NCBI GenBank assembly: GCA_017550745.1
Contig: JAFZOG010000157.1
Coordinates: forward strand, 1 to 41,480
From: Clostridia bacterium
GTDB lineage: Bacteria; Bacillota; Clostridia; Christensenellales; Aristaeellaceae
Direction of reading: 5' to 3'
DNA: 41,480 nt
A program made the position numbers and the translations under genes. Position 1 is the stretch's first letter. Every line of letters starts with the position of its first letter. The notes under the pieces are model-generated. The model ran no database searches, had not been told where the DNA came from, and saw nothing but the letters and a program-made list of their open reading frames with translations. Positions 1-7,311 of this stretch are shown here, one piece after another.

Positions 1-7
1 TACGCTG

Positions 8-30
8 AAAACGGTACACTGTACCGTTTT
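8..30. repeat. perfect 10-bp hairpin
   Basis: The arms AAAACGGTAC (8-17) and GTACCGTTTT (21-30) are perfect complements around a 3-base loop. The plus strand ends in TTTT, so it could be a weak terminator for a gene beyond the left edge, or part of the repeat. Confidence 0.5.
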
Positions 31-43
31 CCGGGCGCTTCGG

Positions 44-100
44 CCCCTGCGGATTACAATCGAAGGGCTGCGGCCCTTCGATGCATCCCAGGGGTTTTTT
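44..100 (+). terminator. composite hairpin with T-run
   Basis: The outer arms CCCCTG (44-49) and CAGGGG (89-94), extended by GGAT/ATCC, enclose a perfect inner stem at 60-68/73-81. A run of six T follows at 95-100. This is the layout of an intrinsic terminator reading plus, for a gene to the left of the window, but it sits inside the repeat and may belong to it. Confidence 0.5.
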
Positions 101-281
101 GACAGCCTGAAACAACACAGTAGGTTGTTTCTTACGGTAAAAGTCTCTTCTCTTTATAGCCTTTCTCGGAAGGGGACGAACAGACGATGACCGCCTGTGG
201 CGGAAATCTCATCGACGGTGAGATCAGCCGAAACGAGCAATGTCCGCATGAAGCGGACTTGCGACTTTTGAGGCTGCGGAA

Positions 282-324
282 CTGGGGGAACCGCTCTTTG
301 GGCATCAAAGAGCGGTTCCCCCAG
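282..324. repeat. 19-bp perfect inverted repeat
   Basis: Bases 282-300 are exactly complementary to 306-324 around a 5-base loop. It is again preceded by CTGCGG (274-279), as are the hairpins at 60-81 and 41228-41248. There is no T-run next to it, so it is unlikely to be a simple terminator. Confidence 0.75.
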
Positions 325-385
325 GAATACCTGAATCATTACGAATAATTCTGGCGGATTATTCAGGCAGGAAAAAACGAACAGC

Positions 386-417
386 AAAAAAGATGCGCTG
401 GCATGAAGCAGCGCATC
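386..417 (-). terminator. terminator of the rpmH-jag operon
   Basis: On the minus strand GATGCGCTG (417-409) pairs with CAGCGCATC (400-392) and is followed by six T (391-386). It starts 10 bases after the khpB stop codon, so it is the likely end of the rpmH-rnpA-yidD-yidC-khpB transcript. Confidence 0.85.
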
Positions 418-427
418 GCCTGAAAGA

Positions 428-1372
428 CTATTTCAGCGTAATGACCACGTGGCGGTTGGGTTCTTCACCCTCGGAGTGGGTAGTGACGGCGGGATGATCC
501 TGCAAAGCGCTGTGCAGGATACGGCGCTCATAAGGATTCATGGGTTCCAGGCTTACCTTTCGGCCGGTTTTCTGCGCGCGGTTCGCCATGCGGTTGGCCA
601 GGCGCACCAGCGCTTCTTCCCGTTTTGCCCGGTAGCCTTCCGTGTCCAGGGTGACACGGGTGTAATTCTCCTGGCCCTTATTCACCTGGAGGCTGGTCAG
701 GTATTGCAGCGCGTCCAGCGTCTCTCCCCTGCGTCCGATCAGGATGCCCAGGGTGTCGCCTTCCATATTCACCCGCACGTTGCCTTCGTCATCGTTTTTC
801 ACGCCGACGGCTACGTTCACGCCCATCAGCTTGGTGACTTCCTGTAAAAACTCCTGGGCGCGGCCGGCGGCGGTAGCACGGTCAGCCTGCTCTGCAGGTT
901 CGATTTCCTTTTGTTCCGTAGATTCCTTGGCAGCCTTGGGCGCTTTCGGAGCCCTGGGAGCCTTGGGTTTGCTTTCTTTTTTGGGTTCTGGCTTTTCCTG
1001 GGGCGGTTCGTCCTTCAAAGCCTCTTCTTTGGGCGCCCTGGGCTTCCGAGGCTTGGGAGCCGGCTTGTCCGCTTTCTCGGCCTTTTCCTCTCCTTCACCC
1101 TTCGGCGCGGCAGGCTTTTCTTTCTTTTGCGGTTTGGCGGCTTCGGGCTTCATGGCGTCCGCCAGGATGGAACGGGCCACGTCATCGGTGGCTTCTTCTT
1201 CCTTCATGGTCAGGCGCACCTTCGCGGGCCGGGAGCCGAACAGGCCGAACAGGCCTTTGCTTCCTTCCTCCAGCACGTCCACCGTAACGTCGCTGATGGC
1301 CACGCCCAGTTCCTCCAGGCCCTGGTCAATGGCTTCCTGAATCGTGCGGGCTGAGTATTCGTACACTTTCAT
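428..1372 (-). CDS. khpB: RNA-binding protein KhpB (Jag/EloR)
   Basis: 314-residue cytoplasmic RNA-binding protein of the Jag/KhpB family, which partners KhpA and influences cell elongation and division in other Firmicutes. The order is an N-terminal Jag_N domain (about 1-55, with GLFGLFG near its end), a long Lys/Pro/Glu-rich linker (about 70-160), a KH domain with the GRRG loop, and an R3H domain with the RRILH motif near the C-terminus. The linker is long and of very low complexity, mostly AP, KP and EK repeats. Its ATG shares one base with the yidC stop (TAATG), so the two are translationally coupled. It is the last gene of the operon. The family call is firm; the role in this organism is inferred. 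Confidence 0.93.
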   Translation of the reverse strand: MKVYEYSARTIQEAIDQGLEELGVAISDVTVDVLEEGSKGLFGLFGSRPAKVRLTMKEEEATDDVARSILADAMKPEAAKPQKKEKPAAPKGEGEEKAEKADKPAPKPRKPRAPKEEALKDEPPQEKPEPKKESKPKAPRAPKAPKAAKESTEQKEIEPAEQADRATAAGRAQEFLQEVTKLMGVNVAVGVKNDDEGNVRVNMEGDTLGILIGRRGETLDALQYLTSLQVNKGQENYTRVTLDTEGYRAKREEALVRLANRMANRAQKTGRKVSLEPMNPYERRILHSALQDHPAVTTHSEGEEPNRHVVITLK

Positions 1373-2427
1373 TATTTGATGGACCCCTCTCCGGATACGG
1401 ACTCGGACAGCGCTTTCCGCGCGTCTTGTTTTTCAAGGATTTTGGTAATGATCACGCTTTGAATCCACATGGCGATGGTGGAAGTGACCCAATACACGGC
1501 GAAGCCGGCGTTGGAAGTCAGGCACCAGAACACGGACAGGATGGGGAAAAAGTACTTCATGAAGTTGTTCATCCCGTTGCTCTGCGCGTTGCCCTGCTGC
1601 GGCTGCTGGTTTTCGTTTAAAGCGGGGTTAAACTTGTATTGCAGCACCTGGCTCACGCCTGCCAGCACAGGCAGGATCAGCAGGCCGTTGTACTGTTTAT
1701 AGAGCGTAATGGAGAACAGGAAAAAGTTTAAGCCGGTCCACCCGGGCACGGTGGCGACTGCTTCCACATAGCCCGGCATCTGGCCCAGGGCCGTGATCAT
1801 AGAGGTCACGCTGGTTTTCACAGCGTCTGTGGTGCTGAAATCCAGCACGGTTTCGCTGACGGCGGCAATACTCTCGGTGACGGCCTGCAGCTGCCCTTCG
1901 GAGAGCATTTCATAGGCGCGCTGCCACATATTCGCGGGGATCATGTTCAGCGCCTGGGCATTTGGGGCGATGGAAGCGAACAGAGAATCCGCCATCCAGA
2001 TATTCTTGACCCACAGGAAGCGGTCCGCCGCGGCGATGATGTCGGTTTCCCCCGCGAGGTAGCGGAAGGTCTGCATGGCCATCTGCTCGTTGGCAATGGC
2101 GCGCATCGCGGCGAACATGGCGAACATGATGGGCCAGGTGAGCAGCAGCGGCAGGCAGCCGGACAGGGGATTGTAGCCTTCCTTTTTCATCAGTTCCGCC
2201 TGCTTTTGCTGGAGCTTCTGCTGATCCTTGCCGTATTTTTTCTGCAGCTCGTTGATCTTTGGCTGGATCAGCGCCATCTTGCGCATGCCCTTGCGGCTCT
2301 TGTAGTCGAAGGGCATAATGATCAGGCGCATCAGCATGGTGAAGATGATGATGGCCACGCCGTAGTTTCCCACCAGGCTGTTGATGCCCGACAGGATGTC
2401 GTACAGGAATTGCTCAATCGCGTTCAA
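1372..2427 (-). CDS. yidC: membrane protein insertase YidC (Oxa1/SpoIIIJ family)
   Basis: 351-residue membrane insertase that places proteins into the cytoplasmic membrane alone or with SecYEG. The first core helix carries the conserved Arg ([11 protein letters not shown], about residue 34), followed by the charged cytoplasmic hairpin (about 45-85) and further hydrophobic segments near 93-110, 232-265, 295-315 and 315-335. It is longer than typical Gram-positive YidC (about 260-290) because of roughly 115 residues between the second and third core helices, an outward-facing insertion. There is no lipobox at the N-terminus. The start is TTG (2425-2427), supported by AGGAGGG at 2438-2444; the yidD stop overlaps it. 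Family assignment is sure; the insertion's role is unknown. Confidence 0.93.
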   Translation of the reverse strand: MNAIEQFLYDILSGINSLVGNYGVAIIIFTMLMRLIIMPFDYKSRKGMRKMALIQPKINELQKKYGKDQQKLQQKQAELMKKEGYNPLSGCLPLLLTWPIMFAMFAAMRAIANEQMAMQTFRYLAGETDIIAAADRFLWVKNIWMADSLFASIAPNAQALNMIPANMWQRAYEMLSEGQLQAVTESIAAVSETVLDFSTTDAVKTSVTSMITALGQMPGYVEAVATVPGWTGLNFFLFSITLYKQYNGLLILPVLAGVSQVLQYKFNPALNENQQPQQGNAQSNGMNNFMKYFFPILSVFWCLTSNAGFAVYWVTSTIAMWIQSVIITKILEKQDARKALSESVSGEGSIK

Positions 2428-2672
2428 GGATTATCGTCCCTCCTAATGGTTGCGCTGGGAGCCTCGGGCACGGGATCGTACCCTCCCTTGCAGAAAGGAT
2501 GGCATCGCAGCAGGCGTCTTGCGGCCAATCGCCCCCCGCTGAACGCGCCGAAACGCTGAACGGCTTCCTCAGCGTATTCCGAACAGGTGGGAACAAATCG
2601 GCAGGCGCAGGGCAAGCCGGGGCTGATCCTGCGCCGGTAGAAGCGGATCAGAGAAAGCAAGACACGTTTCAT
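2424..2672 (-). CDS. yidD: membrane protein insertion efficiency factor YidD
   Basis: 82-residue small basic protein of the YidD family, thought to sit at the inner face of the membrane and help YidC-dependent insertion. The hallmark core is visible: [13 protein letters not shown], then [11 protein letters not shown], then [13 protein letters not shown]. The length is normal. ATG at 2670-2672 overlaps the rnpA stop in ATGA, and its own TGA overlaps the TTG start of yidC, so the three genes are translated as one unit. Confidence 0.95.
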   Translation of the reverse strand: MKRVLLSLIRFYRRRISPGLPCACRFVPTCSEYAEEAVQRFGAFSGGRLAARRLLRCHPFCKGGYDPVPEAPSATIRRDDNP

Positions 2673-3007
2673 TTTGTTTCATCCCGATACAGGCCCTGCT
2701 TGCGCAGCAAATATCGAAGCGACTGGTATAAACGGAAAAAATCGGCCTCTGCGGACGGCTCCCGCGCCGTGACCACATACATGCCCTTTTTCAGCTTCGG
2801 CAGTTCAGCGCGGAACGCTTCCCGCAGCCGGCGCTTTACCCGGTTACGGGTCACAGCGTTGCCGATCTTTTTGCTCACCGAAAAGCCGCACAGCAGCTTC
2901 GGCCCCTTCACAAAACCGACCGACATTTCCCGGCACGCTCCGCCCTTGCCTTTTTTATAGACATAACGAAACTGCCCGTTTTTCCTCAGGCGATACTGCT
3001 TTTCCAT
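2669..3007 (-). CDS. rnpA: ribonuclease P protein component
   Basis: 112-residue protein subunit of RNase P, which binds the catalytic RNA and the tRNA 5' leader. The diagnostic RNR segment ([18 protein letters not shown]) is at about residues 49-66, preceded by FSVSKKIG. The length is normal. It lies 151 bases after rpmH in the conserved order and its stop overlaps the yidD start. A hairpin in the rpmH-rnpA gap (3085-3126) may lower its expression relative to L34. Confidence 0.96.
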   Translation of the reverse strand: MEKQYRLRKNGQFRYVYKKGKGGACREMSVGFVKGPKLLCGFSVSKKIGNAVTRNRVKRRLREAFRAELPKLKKGMYVVTAREPSAEADFFRLYQSLRYLLRKQGLYRDETK

Positions 3008-3084
3008 ATGTTCCCAGCCGAATCGTTTTGTTCAAACCTTGCCGTGGATACCGCATCACCCAATATTGCGGATACAACAGCAAA

Positions 3085-3126
3085 CCCGCCCCACGAATCC
3101 ATGCTCTCTGGCAAGCGCGGGGCGGG
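3085..3126 (-). promoter_or_regulatory. hairpin between rpmH and rnpA
   Basis: CCCGCCCC (3126-3119 on the minus strand) pairs perfectly with GGGGCGGG (3092-3085), with a 26-base loop. It lies in the 165-base region between the L34 and RNase P protein genes and is followed only by a short TTTG. It could be a partial terminator or a processing or stability hairpin that sets L34 output above RnpA. No experimental basis is visible. Confidence 0.5.
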
Positions 3127-3158
3127 CCAAGCCATGCAAGAAAGAGAGGAGGGACGGC

Positions 3159-3293
3159 TCAGACCGTCAGCTCCTTACGGCCGCGGTTGCGGCGGCGGGC
3201 CAGCACCTTCCGGCCATTCTTGGTGCTCATGCGGGCACGGAAACCATGCACCTTATTGCGCTGGCGTTTCTTGGGCTGATAAGTACGTTTCAT
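3159..3293 (-). CDS. rpmH: 50S ribosomal protein L34
   Basis: 44-residue ribosomal protein L34, read directly on the minus strand. It begins [19 protein letters not shown], continues with [16 protein letters not shown] and ends RKELTV, the full canonical L34 pattern. AAGGAG lies 11 bases before the ATG (3291-3293). It is the first gene of the rpmH-rnpA-yidD-yidC-khpB operon, behind a near-consensus promoter about 90 bases upstream. In most bacteria dnaA lies divergently next to it; here the upstream neighbour is a coiled-coil gene of the coaD operon. Confidence 0.97.
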   Translation of the reverse strand: MKRTYQPKKRQRNKVHGFRARMSTKNGRKVLARRRNRGRKELTV

Positions 3294-3381
3294 GACGGCA
3301 ACAACTCCTTCTAAAATCCAAATGCCGGATGGCATTATTTCGCGCAGATTGTGATCAAATACACCACAAAACAGCCATTAT

Positions 3382-3410
3382 AGTATATCCATCCGGCGGC
3401 TTTATGTCAA
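3382..3410 (-). promoter_or_regulatory. promoter of the rpmH operon
   Basis: The minus strand has a perfect -35 TTGACA (3410-3405), a 17-base spacer and -10 TATACT (3387-3382). It lies about 90 bases upstream of the rpmH ATG in a locally AT-rich gap, as expected for a strongly expressed ribosomal protein operon. Confidence 0.85.
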
Positions 3411-3469
3411 GGGATTTTCTGAAAAGAATGAAAATTTTCGCGGTTTTCGGCACAGGAAAACAAAGCGCA

Positions 3470-3485
3470 GGGGCAATGCTGCCCC
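3470..3485 (-). terminator. possible terminator after coiled-coil gene
   Basis: GGGGCA/TGCCCC hairpin with a 4-base loop, 22 bases after the stop of the 3508-4131 gene. The following T-rich stretch (CTTTGTTTT) is imperfect, so it is a weak call for the end of the alr-coaD transcript. Confidence 0.4.
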
Positions 3486-3507
3486 AACGCGTTTTGTGGA
3501 GCGGGAA

Positions 3508-4131
3508 TTACTGGTTGGCGAACTGCTGCCGCATAGCGCGGATCGCTTCCATCTGCTGGGTCATGGCGGCATCCGTCTGCTCCATCAGCTGATTGATGGA
3601 ATCATGTACACGGGCCGTGTAGGCTTCGCAGTCGCGATGGGCGCTCTCCAGCAGTTCCTGGGCTTCAGCCTGGGCGCGGGCCACGATTTCGCTGTCCGCC
3701 ACCATCTGCGCGGCGCGGGCCTGGGCGTCGGCCACCAGCGCGTTGGCGCGGGTCTGCGCGTCAGCCACCATGGCATTGGCCTGGTCGGTGGAGGTGCGCA
3801 GCGTTTCGGCCGCCCGGGTCTGGGCATCGGTGACCATGGCGTTGGCTTCCTTCTTGGCGTTATCCACAGTGGTCTGGGCTTCTGCGTTGGCGTTGCGGGT
3901 CGTTTCCTCGGCAATGCGGTTGCTTTCGGAAATGATGGTTTCTTCCTGGTCAATGATCGTTTTGGCGTTCTGAACATCCACAGGGATGCTTTCCTCCAAG
4001 CGGCGCATCAGGCTGGAGAATTCTTCCTTATCCAGCATGAATTTCTTGGTCAGCGGGATGGCCTTCGCTTCGGAGAGCAGCTGCTCCATACGGTCCAGCA
4101 GTTCAAAGGTCATGAGGCGATTGGTAGACAT
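3508..4131 (-). CDS. coiled-coil protein of the coaD operon
   Basis: 207-residue soluble protein, mostly alpha-helical and very rich in Ala, Glu, Gln and Arg. The start is the ATG giving MSTNRLMTFELL, chosen because AAGGAGG lies 8 bases upstream; an upstream ATG (4158) has no such site. The N-terminal third (LMTFELLDRMEQLLSEAKAI) resembles a short domain often found in clostridial proteins next to coaD and annotated loosely as 'ATPase' or V-type subunit H-like. Residues about 85-150 carry 11-residue repeats such as NAMVTDAQTRA, NAMVADAQTRA and NALVADAQARA, which suggest a right-handed hendecad coiled coil. No ATPase motif is present. A DivIVA-like or scaffold role is possible but unproven. 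Confidence 0.8.
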   Translation of the reverse strand: MSTNRLMTFELLDRMEQLLSEAKAIPLTKKFMLDKEEFSSLMRRLEESIPVDVQNAKTIIDQEETIISESNRIAEETTRNANAEAQTTVDNAKKEANAMVTDAQTRAAETLRTSTDQANAMVADAQTRANALVADAQARAAQMVADSEIVARAQAEAQELLESAHRDCEAYTARVHDSINQLMEQTDAAMTQQMEAIRAMRQQFANQ

Positions 4132-4154
4132 AGCGTGATCCTCCTTAAAATGAA

Positions 4155-4655
4155 TCAAGATTGGGTAAAGGCTGCCAGAATATCCGGCAAAACCTGAGAG
4201 GGAACATAATCTGATAAATCAGCGCCGAACTGTGCCAGCTGGCGCACCATGCTGGCGCTGACATCGGTGAGGCCGGGGGCCGCGGGCAGAAACACCGTTT
4301 CCAGCCCCGGATCAAGCCGGCCGTTGATGTGCGCCATCGTGGTTTCGCTGTCCAGATCAGCGGCGCTGCGCACGCCGCGCACCACCACGCGGATGCCGGT
4401 TTCCTTCGTTAATTGGGCCAGCAGACCGGGGTAGGAGATGATTTCCACATGGGGAATGTCCGCGCAGGCGCGCCTGAGCATATCCACCCGCCGCTCCACA
4501 GAAAAGCATCCCTGCTTGTCCGGGTTATGCAGCACGCCCACCACCACGGTATCAAAGACGGAAGCCGCCCTGCGGATCACGTCCATGTGCCCCAGCGTCA
4601 CCGGATCGAAACTGCCGGGATAAAGGCAGCAGTGTTTTCCGAATTTACAATCCAT
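4155..4655 (-). CDS. coaD: phosphopantetheine adenylyltransferase
   Basis: 166-residue enzyme that transfers AMP from ATP to 4'-phosphopantetheine in coenzyme A synthesis. The nucleotidyltransferase motif is seen as YPGSFDPVTLGH (the T/HxGH type), with VVVRGVRSAADLDSE in the middle and the C-terminal VSASMVR (ISSTxVR type). The start at 4655 is preferred because GGAGGG lies 5 bases upstream and it gives the usual length of about 160; an ATG at 4682 would add nine residues. The start lies inside the end of rsmD (11-base overlap), so the two are coupled. rsmD-coaD pairing is common in Firmicutes. Confidence 0.95.
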   Translation of the reverse strand: MDCKFGKHCCLYPGSFDPVTLGHMDVIRRAASVFDTVVVGVLHNPDKQGCFSVERRVDMLRRACADIPHVEIISYPGLLAQLTKETGIRVVVRGVRSAADLDSETTMAHINGRLDPGLETVFLPAAPGLTDVSASMVRQLAQFGADLSDYVPSQVLPDILAAFTQS

Positions 4656-5214
4656 TGCCACCCTCCGTGTTTTCACGTTCATAAAAGCCCAAGCCTGCCG
4701 CGCCGTATGTGCGGTGGTCGGTCTGGCGAAGGGGCGGCGGGATATCGGGCGGAGTTTCCCGGGCGTGTTCGATCACGATCATGCCGTCCCCCCTGAGCAG
4801 CCCGCCGTCCAAGATCGCCCGGCAAATGGGCACGGTGGACATGCGGTAGGGCGGGTCCAGGAAAACCAGATCGAAGGCATCGCCCTGCTTTTCCAGGGCC
4901 GCAAGCGCCGCGGTATCCTTCATGCGAAGGAGCTTTGCCCTGCCGCCGCAGTGCAGGGCGTCAATGTTTTCCTGAATGGCCGCACAGGCCTTGGCGCTCA
5001 CATCGCAGACCACCGCGCTGTGTGCGCCGCGGCTCAGGGCTTCCAGCGCCAGCGCGCCGCTGCCGCCGTACAGATCCAGCACCCGCGCGCCGATCACCCG
5101 GCTGCCCAGGATGGAAAACAGCGCTTCCTTCACCCGGTCAGCCGTGGGGCGGGTATCCATGCCCTCGGGCGCTTTCAGCTTCCGTGAGCGCATTTCTCCG
5201 GCAATGATCCGCAT
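4645..5214 (-). CDS. rsmD: 16S rRNA (guanine966-N2)-methyltransferase
   Basis: 189-residue SAM-dependent rRNA methyltransferase of the RsmD family. Seen are the N-terminal MRIIAGEMRSRKLKAP, the TRPTADRVKEALFSIL helix, the SAM-binding VLDLYGGSGALALEALSRGA, and the catalytic DPPY motif (VFLDPPYR). The length is normal. Three bases separate it from the membrane protein gene upstream, and it overlaps coaD downstream. Confidence 0.95.
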   Translation of the reverse strand: MRIIAGEMRSRKLKAPEGMDTRPTADRVKEALFSILGSRVIGARVLDLYGGSGALALEALSRGAHSAVVCDVSAKACAAIQENIDALHCGGRAKLLRMKDTAALAALEKQGDAFDLVFLDPPYRMSTVPICRAILDGGLLRGDGMIVIEHARETPPDIPPPLRQTDHRTYGAAGLGFYERENTEGGNGL

Positions 5215-5217
5215 ATC

Positions 5218-6033
5218 TCAGATGATCTCGTTTTTCTTTTCCGTCCGCGCCTGCCGGGCCTTGATGGCTTTCTTCTTCTTCCGCTGGACGCGCTTGTTAT
5301 TGCTGGAAATGCCGCCGTGGATCATCGCGCGGCTGCGCGGGCCGGTCAGATACCCGATGGGGAACCCCAGCAGGGGCAGGGAAGCCAGCAGCGGGCTCAG
5401 CCGATCAATGGTCAGCAGCAGCTCAGGGTTGTTGGCCGTCGCGATATTGGCAAAGGGGAAAATCAGGATCCGGGAAACCATGCGCAGCACGTCCAGCACC
5501 GTGACATTAACATTCTGATTGTAGTACGCCAGCGGCGCGGAGATTTCCTCCTGGCTGCTGAAACCGGATACCCAGCGGGGAAGGGATTGCAGGGAATACA
5601 CCTGCTTCGTGGCGGTGAAAGCATGGGGCAGGGTGATCAGGATGACGGGAACAACGGCGATCAGCGCGATGATCCATCCCTTGCCGGGATGAAAACAGCG
5701 CTGCTTATCCTTGCCATCCACTGGCTTCCCCGCTTCCTGGCGGGCCAGGGCGATTTCGCCGAAAGCCACCTCGTTTTCTCCCAGCCGCGAACCGTCCATG
5801 TACACGATCATGGCGCAAATCAGCACGATCACCAGGTTCAGCAGCGTCCGGATCAAAAAGCTGTCAAACTGCAGGGCGCTCCCTACGATGAGGTAAAGAA
5901 ATACAAACATGAGGTAATACGCCATCAGGCGGATCCCCCGCTTCACCGCGGCAGCGTCAAAAAGGTTGCCCTTCAAATACGGCTTAAAGATCAGCGGTGT
6001 TTTGGTCTTGTTGTTCCTGGATTGATTCTGCAT
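5218..6033 (-). CDS. membrane protein of unknown function
   Basis: 271-residue integral membrane protein that I do not recognise. Hydrophobic segments lie near residues 37-55, 62-79, 118-137 and 185-245 (the last possibly two). Between them is a soluble loop with a basic stretch; the C-terminus is strongly basic (RVQRKKKKAIKARQAR), consistent with a cytoplasmic tail. AGAGG lies 7 bases before the ATG. It sits between alr (24-base gap) and rsmD (3-base gap) in the same operon, so it is co-expressed with cell-wall and CoA genes, but this does not define its job. Confidence 0.75.
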   Translation of the reverse strand: MQNQSRNNKTKTPLIFKPYLKGNLFDAAAVKRGIRLMAYYLMFVFLYLIVGSALQFDSFLIRTLLNLVIVLICAMIVYMDGSRLGENEVAFGEIALARQEAGKPVDGKDKQRCFHPGKGWIIALIAVVPVILITLPHAFTATKQVYSLQSLPRWVSGFSSQEEISAPLAYYNQNVNVTVLDVLRMVSRILIFPFANIATANNPELLLTIDRLSPLLASLPLLGFPIGYLTGPRSRAMIHGGISSNNKRVQRKKKKAIKARQARTEKKNEII

Positions 6034-6057
6034 GAAAAAACCTCTTTGTCGGGGCGT

Positions 6058-7170
6058 TTATCCTTCGCCCTCATAGATGATCGGCACCCTGGCTGTCGCG
6101 GCCAGCAGCATTTCATAGCTGATGGTGCCCGCCCAGGAAGCCAGTTCATCGGCGGTGATTTCTTCCCTTCCCTGCCGGCCCAGCAGCACGGCGGGAGCGC
6201 CGAGAAACAGCTTTTCCTCCGGCACGTCCGTCACGTCTGCCATGATCTGGTCCATGCACACGCGCCCGATGACGGGGCAGCGCTTGCCGCCGATGAGGAC
6301 GAATGCTTTCCCTGACAGCGCCCGGTGGTAGCCGTCGCCGTACCCTACAGGCAAGGTCGCCGCCCGCATGGTTTTTTCGGCCCGGTACGTGCAGCCGTAG
6401 CTGACGCAGGCGCCGGCGGGCAAATCCTTCACGTACACGATTTCCGTGTGCCAGGAGAGGGCGGGCTTCAGCGCCGGCGCATTTTTCACAGGGGCGCAGC
6501 CATACAGCGAAATGCCCTGGCGGGTCATATCATAACGCGCCTGGGGATACCTCAGGCTGGCCGCGCTGGCGGCGGCATGAATCAGAATGCCTTTGGGCAG
6601 CAGCGCTGTAAAGCGGTTGAACGCCTCGATCTGGCCAAGGGAATAAGCGTCGCTTTCCCCGTCCGCGTCGGCAAAGTGGGTGAACGCGCCGGTGAGCCGC
6701 ACGTGGGGGGCCGCTTTTAGGGCGTCCAGCATCGCCTGCAGTTCTTCCGACCTGCGCACGCCGATGCGGCCCATGCCGGTGTCGCATTTCAGGTGCACCT
6801 GGGCGGCGGCATTCATCCGCGCCGCCGTTTCTTCCAGCATCCGGACGCGTTCCGGATCGAAAACCGTCTGGGTCAGGCTGTTTCTTACGCTGGCCTCCGC
6901 GCCTTTTTCATTCACCGCGCCCAGCACCAGGATGGGCGCTTCCACCCCGGCCTGCCGCAGCCTCTCCCCCTCTTCGGGAATCGCCACGCCCAGCCAGTCC
7001 GCGCCGTGGTTCAGCGCAGTTTTCGCCACCTGCACCAGTCCGTGGCCGTAGGCGTTGGCCTTCACCACCGCCAGCATATGGGGCGTGGGCGCTGTCGCCT
7101 GCCTGAGCGCTTCGGTATTCGCGGCAATCGCCCGCAAATCCACCCGGATGTAGGTTCCCCGATACTGCAA
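6058..7170 (-). CDS. alr: alanine racemase
   Basis: About 370-residue PLP enzyme interconverting L- and D-alanine for peptidoglycan. The PLP lysine motif VVKANAYGHG lies near residue 37, the catalytic Tyr lies in CVSYGCTY, and the substrate site includes GRVCMDQIMADVT. I place the start at TTG 7170 (then QYRGTYIRVDL), because GGAGG (7176-7180) is 5 bases upstream and the family usually begins just before this strand. A longer frame from TTG 7206 would run through a TATAAT box. It is the likely first gene of the alr-membrane protein-rsmD-coaD-coiled coil operon. Confidence 0.92.
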   Translation of the reverse strand: MQYRGTYIRVDLRAIAANTEALRQATAPTPHMLAVVKANAYGHGLVQVAKTALNHGADWLGVAIPEEGERLRQAGVEAPILVLGAVNEKGAEASVRNSLTQTVFDPERVRMLEETAARMNAAAQVHLKCDTGMGRIGVRRSEELQAMLDALKAAPHVRLTGAFTHFADADGESDAYSLGQIEAFNRFTALLPKGILIHAAASAASLRYPQARYDMTRQGISLYGCAPVKNAPALKPALSWHTEIVYVKDLPAGACVSYGCTYRAEKTMRAATLPVGYGDGYHRALSGKAFVLIGGKRCPVIGRVCMDQIMADVTDVPEEKLFLGAPAVLLGRQGREEITADELASWAGTISYEMLLAATARVPIIYEGEG

Positions 7171-7185
7171 AGCTGCCTCCAAATG

Positions 7186-7194
7186 ATTATAGCA
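7186..7194 (-). promoter_or_regulatory. extended -10 element before alr
   Basis: The minus strand reads TGCTATAAT, a consensus extended -10. No good -35 is seen 17 bases further up. If used, transcription would begin at about 7179, leaving a leader of only about 10 bases that barely includes the GGAGG site, so the call is tentative. Confidence 0.45.
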
Positions 7195-7311
7195 TATTCT
7201 TTCCAATCAGGAAAGAGGTATTTTTTCAATGCGGCGAAGGACGCGGGACGTCTATGCGCAGAAACAGTTCCTCATGGCCTGCCCGCAATAAAACGCCCGG
7301 CCCCTCACCCT

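Larger units (their letters stand above)
1..385. repeat. structured dispersed repeat, copy A
   Basis: No gene is supported here. The stretch is a chain of perfect inverted repeats: 8-17/21-30, 60-68/73-81, 109-116/124-131 and 282-300/306-324. Its 173-226 part aligns without gaps to 41427-41480 at the other end of the window (46 of 54 bases by hand count). Both copies also share AGGTTGTTTC about 40-50 bases upstream of that block and a CTGCGG-hairpin-GCATCCCA module further up. The shared order argues for one repeat family and not chance. Whether it is mobile, or transcribed as a structured RNA, cannot be told. The minus-strand open frame at 154-387 lies wholly in the repeat and shows no recognisable domain. 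Confidence 0.75.

Noticed and set aside
154-387. Small minus-strand gene at the left edge
   Set aside because: Made entirely of the repeat's hairpins, without a domain and not intact in the second copy.
3860-3868. Perfect DnaA box (TTATCCACA)
   Set aside because: Single site inside a coding region with no cluster of boxes or AT-rich unwinding region; not evidence of oriC.
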